Of a stretch of DNA of 9,444 nucleotides, positions 6,756 to 9,444 are shown piece after piece. The first letter of the stretch is position 1. Every line of letters begins with the position of its first letter. The stretch comes from Betaproteobacteria bacterium (GTDB taxonomy: Bacteria > Pseudomonadota > Gammaproteobacteria > Burkholderiales > Rhodocyclaceae), in the NCBI GenBank assembly GCA_028065725.1, contig JAPTVL010000175.1, forward strand, positions 1 through 9,444, written 5' to 3'. A model generated the notes under the pieces. It searched no databases. It was not told the DNA's origin and was given only the letters and a program-made list of their open reading frames with translations. Made by a program: the position numbers and the translations under genes.

Positions 6756-7667
6756 TCAGCGCTTGACCGGCTTGGCGGCGATTTCTTCCAGCCTGCGCGC
6801 CTTGATGACCTGGCCGTTGAGAGCCGCATCCTTGGCGCTGCCGCCATAGGCCACCACCATCAACTGGCTGTAGTACATCACCGGGATGTCGAACTTGGTG
6901 CCGTAGCGCTTGTTGATCTGGCCCTGATAGATTTCGACGTTGGCCTGGCACAGCGGGCATGGCGTGACGATCATCTCGGCGCCGTGGTCGTAGGCCGACT
7001 CGACGATGTCCTTGATCTGCGCCTGCGCCTTTTCAGGCTCGGAAAATGCCAGCGCGCCGCCGCAGCAGGTCACCTTCTGCTCGTATTCGGGGATCGGTTC
7101 GGCGCCGACCATTTCGACCATCTTGTCGAGGTAGACCGGGTTCTCGAACGACTCGCCGGCGACGCCGAACGGACGGTTGGTCTGGCAGCCAACGTAGCCG
7201 GCGATCTTCACGCCTTCGAGAGGACGCACGACGTGCTTCGCCATTTCCTCGAAGCCGAGATCCTCGATCAGCACTTCCACCATGTGGCGGATCTCGGGCA
7301 TCTCGTTGATCGTGAGGCCGGCTTCCTTCAGTGCTTCGCGGGTGTCGGCCATCAGCGTGTCGGAATGCGTCAGGCGTTCGCGCGTCTCGCGCGCGCCCAG
7401 CCAGCAGGCGGCGCAGGTGGCGACGATCTCCTGCCCGGGCAGGTTCTTCTCGGACAGCGCGAAGTTGCGTGCATTCAGCACATGGCGCGGCAGTTCACCT
7501 GCTTCGGCGTAGCCGATCGAGGCGCCGCAGCAGTTCCAGTCGGGGATTTCGGTGAGCTTGACGTCGAGCGTCTTGCACATCGACTCGACCGACGTCAGGT
7601 AGTTGGAGGCGGAGGCGCCCTTCTGCGACGAGCAGCCGGGGTAGAACGCGTATTCATGTTTGGCCAT
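6756..7667 (-). CDS. hdrB: heterodisulfide reductase subunit B-like, two CCG domains
   Basis: A 303-residue soluble protein of the HdrB family. Two complete CCG (cysteine-rich) motifs are present: C12-x33-C46C47-x37-C85xxC88 and C161-x39-C201C202-x34-C237xxC240. In methanogen HdrB each such motif binds a noncubane [4Fe-4S] cluster, and the pair forms the disulfide-reducing site. No membrane segment is seen, and the length is normal for the family. It is the last gene of the operon: 12 bases follow the hdrC stop, and its AGGAG overlaps that stop by one base. Together with HdrC and the QmoB/HdrA-like flavoprotein upstream it should form a cytosolic electron-transfer complex. In qmoAB-hdrCB arrangements, known from Gram-positive sulfate reducers, HdrC and HdrB stand in for QmoC as partners of the APS reductase pathway. 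The alternative is the sulfur-oxidising sHdr system, but no lipoate-binding protein or second HdrC/HdrB set is visible here. Confidence 0.93.
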   Translation of the reverse strand: MAKHEYAFYPGCSSQKGASASNYLTSVESMCKTLDVKLTEIPDWNCCGASIGYAEAGELPRHVLNARNFALSEKNLPGQEIVATCAACWLGARETRERLTHSDTLMADTREALKEAGLTINEMPEIRHMVEVLIEDLGFEEMAKHVVRPLEGVKIAGYVGCQTNRPFGVAGESFENPVYLDKMVEMVGAEPIPEYEQKVTCCGGALAFSEPEKAQAQIKDIVESAYDHGAEMIVTPCPLCQANVEIYQGQINKRYGTKFDIPVMYYSQLMVVAYGGSAKDAALNGQVIKARRLEEIAAKPVKR

Positions 7668-7675
7668 TTTGGTCT

Positions 7676-7680
7676 CTCCT
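7676..7680 (-). promoter_or_regulatory. ribosome binding site of hdrB
   Basis: AGGAG on the minus strand, eight bases before ATG 7667; its first A is the last base of the hdrC TGA stop. Ribosomes finishing hdrC therefore end on the hdrB initiation site, which suggests coupled, near-stoichiometric synthesis. Confidence 0.8.
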
Positions 7681-8330
7681 CAGCCTTCCATCCGGGCGGC
7701 CTTGCGGCTGCGCTCGATTTCGTAGGCTTTATTCAGCATCGCCTGGATGCCTTTCTGGTCCTTGCACTTGTGTCCGCCGAACAGTTCGAACACGTTCAGC
7801 CGCCCGGCCTTGACCAGCCCCAGCGCGACGGCCTGCATTGCCATGCCGTTCTTGACGCCCTGGGCAAAGCCGTCCTTGAAGTACAGGCCCATCGACAGCT
7901 TGAGCTCGTTGACGCGGCCGGTTTTGGTGGCGTTCTTCCAGAACAGGCCGCTGAAGAAGCGCGTGGCCTGCATTTTCGGCGCCTTGCCGATGCGGTGCGC
8001 GTATTCGGCGATGCCGTGCATAATGTGGGTGATCGGCAGCTTGCGCGGACAGCGTACGATGCAGTTGTAGCAGGAGGTGCAGTTCCACATCGAGCTCGAT
8101 GTCAGCACTTCCTCGCGCTTGCCGGCGCGGATCATCATGAAGAGCTCCTGCGGTGGATGCTCCCACGCGCTCTGGAAGTTGGTCGGGCAGGAACCGGAGC
8201 AGACGCCGCATTGCATGCACATCTTCACCCAGTCGCCCATCTCGACCTGTTCTTCGATCTCCTTCAGGAAGTTGTTGCGGTATTTATGCCCTTCCGGGTA
8301 TTTATCCGCCACTGCAATGTTTGCGCTCAT
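7680..8330 (-). CDS. hdrC: heterodisulfide reductase subunit C-like iron-sulfur protein
   Basis: A 216-residue soluble ferredoxin-like protein. Two classical [4Fe-4S] motifs are intact: C38, C41, C44, C48-P (MCMQCGVCSGSCP) and C84, C87, C90, C94-P (NCTSCYNCIVRCP). HdrC passes electrons between the flavin subunit HdrA/QmoB and the noncubane clusters of HdrB. The C-terminal ~100 residues contain helices but no membrane span, unlike QmoC, which fuses an HdrC-like part to a cytochrome-b-like membrane domain. I chose ATG 8330 (MSANIAVADKYPEGHKYRNN) because AAGGA lies six bases upstream. A longer frame to 8432 would overlap the upstream gene and read through the inverted repeat in the spacer. The spacer to qmoB is 52 bases, to hdrB 12 bases. 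Confidence 0.93.
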   Translation of the reverse strand: MSANIAVADKYPEGHKYRNNFLKEIEEQVEMGDWVKMCMQCGVCSGSCPTNFQSAWEHPPQELFMMIRAGKREEVLTSSSMWNCTSCYNCIVRCPRKLPITHIMHGIAEYAHRIGKAPKMQATRFFSGLFWKNATKTGRVNELKLSMGLYFKDGFAQGVKNGMAMQAVALGLVKAGRLNVFELFGGHKCKDQKGIQAMLNKAYEIERSRKAARMEG

Positions 8331-8336
8331 GTTCAA

Positions 8337-8341
8337 TCCTT
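8337..8341 (-). promoter_or_regulatory. ribosome binding site of hdrC
   Basis: AAGGA on the minus strand, six bases before ATG 8330. It decides in favour of the 216-residue HdrC over the 250-residue frame starting inside the preceding gene. Confidence 0.7.
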
Positions 8342-8353
8342 GCCTGCTGAATG

Positions 8354-8380
8354 ATGCATCGTCAAAAATGGCCGATGCAT
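8354..8380 (-). repeat. inverted repeat in the qmoB-hdrC spacer
   Basis: ATGCATCG (8354-8361) and CGATGCAT (8373-8380) form a perfect 8-bp inverted repeat around an 11-base centre. It begins two bases after the qmoB stop. No T-run follows it in the direction of transcription, so it is not a typical terminator. An mRNA hairpin that sets processing or 3' protection, or a palindromic protein-binding site, would both fit. Confidence 0.6.
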
Positions 8381-8382
8381 GA

Positions 8383-9444
8383 CTAGAATCCCTTGAACGG
8401 GCTGGGGCCAACGGCGACCAGCTCGGCGGCATACTTGTTGATCATCTCGGGCACCCGCTCGATGTCGGTGATGGCGACTTCGAGATCGCGCACGCGCGCC
8501 GACTCCAGGTTCAGCGTCTTCAGCGTGTCGTCGATCTTGGACATGCGCACGCGGCCCAGCTCGGACCCTTTGACGAAGTGGCACTGGTATTCGTCGCCGG
8601 ATTTGCAGCCCATCATCATCACGCCGTCGTACCCCGCGTTCAGCGCATCGGTCACCCAGATGGTGTTGACCGAGCCGAGGCAGCGGATCGGGATGATGCG
8701 CACGAAGGCCGAGTACTCGTTGCGGTTCATGGCCGCCATGTCGAGCGCCGGATAGGCGTCGTTCTCGCACGCCAGGATCAGGATGCGCGGCTTTTCGGAG
8801 AACTCGTCGGGAATGTCGACCGCCTTGATCTGCGCGCCCACGCTGTTGACCGAGTAGTTTTCGAACGAGATCACGCGCACCGGACAGGCGCCCATGCAGG
8901 TTCCGCAGCGGCGGCAACGCGATTCGTTGAACACCGGGAAGCGCTTCTCGTCCTCGTCGATGGCACCGAACGGGCATTCCACCGTGCAGCGCTTGCACTG
9001 GGTGCAGCCTTCGAGACGCACTTTCGGGAACGACAGATCGCCTGAGCGCGGATGCGCCGCACGACCGAGTTCGGCGTTCTCCAGCGCCTGGATCGCCTTC
9101 AGCGCGGCGCCGGTGGCATCCTCGCGCGCCTGCGCGATATCCATCGGGCGGCGCACCGGGCCGGCGGTGTAGATGCCGGTGCGGCGCGTTTCATAGGGGA
9201 AGCAGATGAAATGCGAATCGGTGAAACCCTGCTTGAGCTGGGGCACGTCCTTGCCCTGACGATACGTCAGGTTGAGGATGGAAATCGGCTTGACCTCGAC
9301 CGCGGCTTCTTCCTCCGCGGTCTTGGGCGCTGCGAAAATATCGATGCCCGAATTCGCCACCTGGCCGGTGGCCAGCACCACCAGATCGACGTCCGCCACA
9401 GCCGCGTCGGTGTCGTCGAGGATCAGGTCATGGAACTTCACCGT
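8383..9444 (-). CDS. qmoB: QmoB/HdrA-like flavoprotein with MvhD domain, 5' end missing
   Basis: The C-terminal 353 codons of an HdrA-family iron-sulfur flavoprotein; the frame is open at the right edge. Counting from the Met at 9441, the end of the FAD domain comes first (DLVVLATGQVANSGID, then TGIYTAGPVRRPMDIAQA). Two ferredoxin motifs follow: C146, C149, C152, C156-P and C176, C179, C182, C186-P. From about residue 218 comes a domain resembling MvhD (the hydrogenase delta subunit), with C224, C253, C278 and C286 (GCKSGDEYQCHFVKGSEL). HdrA plus a fused MvhD-like tail is the architecture of QmoB, the quinone-interacting membrane oxidoreductase subunit that partners APS reductase; some HdrA2-type proteins are similar, so HdrA is the main alternative. 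The TAG stop is followed by a 52-base spacer before hdrC. A qmoA/hdrA homologue, and possibly aprBA and sat, would be expected to the right of the window; this is inference. Confidence 0.85.
   Translation of the reverse strand, partial: TVKFHDLILDDTDAAVADVDLVVLATGQVANSGIDIFAAPKTAEEEAAVEVKPISILNLTYRQGKDVPQLKQGFTDSHFICFPYETRRTGIYTAGPVRRPMDIAQAREDATGAALKAIQALENAELGRAAHPRSGDLSFPKVRLEGCTQCKRCTVECPFGAIDEDEKRFPVFNESRCRRCGTCMGACPVRVISFENYSVNSVGAQIKAVDIPDEFSEKPRILILACENDAYPALDMAAMNRNEYSAFVRIIPIRCLGSVNTIWVTDALNAGYDGVMMMGCKSGDEYQCHFVKGSELGRVRMSKIDDTLKTLNLESARVRDLEVAITDIERVPEMINKYAAELVAVGPSPFKGF

Noticed and set aside
6984..8354. 456-codon + strand open frame opposite hdrB and hdrC.
   Set aside because: It spans two real genes and their junction, has shadow composition, and the opposite strand has complete cysteine motifs.
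8354..8380. The qmoB-hdrC inverted repeat as an intrinsic terminator.
   Set aside because: The stem is half A/T and no T-run follows it on the minus strand; hdrC and hdrB clearly continue the operon.
1..9444. CRISPR arrays, tRNA or rRNA genes, insertion sequences, phage genes.
   Set aside because: No spaced direct repeats, cloverleaf sequences, transposase motifs or terminal inverted repeats were seen on either strand.

Overview
This is a GC-rich stretch with betaproteobacterial character, most likely from a chemolithotrophic sulfur oxidiser of the Thiobacillus/Sulfuritalea type. That placement is an inference from gene content: a QmoB/HdrA-like flavoprotein followed by HdrC and HdrB, plus PAS-rich signalling genes. 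No rRNA or taxonomic marker is present. Nearly all the DNA is coding, and no intergenic gap exceeds about 165 bases.

Left part (1-1289). The window opens inside a MacB/FtsX-type ABC transporter permease on the + strand that ends at 866. The next base begins the stop codon of a convergent small acidic protein of unknown function (867-1181, minus). A likely rho-independent terminator for the minus-strand signalling operon lies between that gene's start and 1289.

Middle (1290-5937, minus). A compact three-gene signalling operon is read right to left. First comes a soluble PAS-PAS histidine kinase, whose second PAS domain carries a FixL-like haem-pocket signature. Next is a stand-alone CheY/Rcp1-like receiver, and last an 891-residue REC-PAS-PAS-GGDEF-EAL protein. 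Both junctions are 4-base overlaps (TTGA and ATGA), so the genes are probably translationally coupled. The inferred circuit is a redox or gas signal, then the kinase, then one or both receivers, then cyclic-di-GMP turnover.

Divergent from the kinase is a small NfsB-like nitroreductase (6100-6684, +). It converges on the end of the right-hand operon, and a strong minus-strand terminator lies between the two genes.

Right part (6756-9444, minus). The operon order is qmoB/hdrA-like (cut by the window edge), then hdrC, then hdrB, then the terminator. The visible QmoB part holds the end of an FAD domain, two [4Fe-4S] ferredoxin motifs and a C-terminal MvhD-like domain. HdrC has two intact [4Fe-4S] motifs and HdrB two intact CCG motifs. 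In this arrangement soluble HdrC and HdrB occupy the place of the membrane subunit QmoC of the classical QmoABC complex. An 8-bp inverted repeat sits in the qmoB-hdrC spacer. If the family parallel holds, the complex exchanges electrons with APS reductase or another sulfur-oxidation enzyme encoded beyond the right edge.
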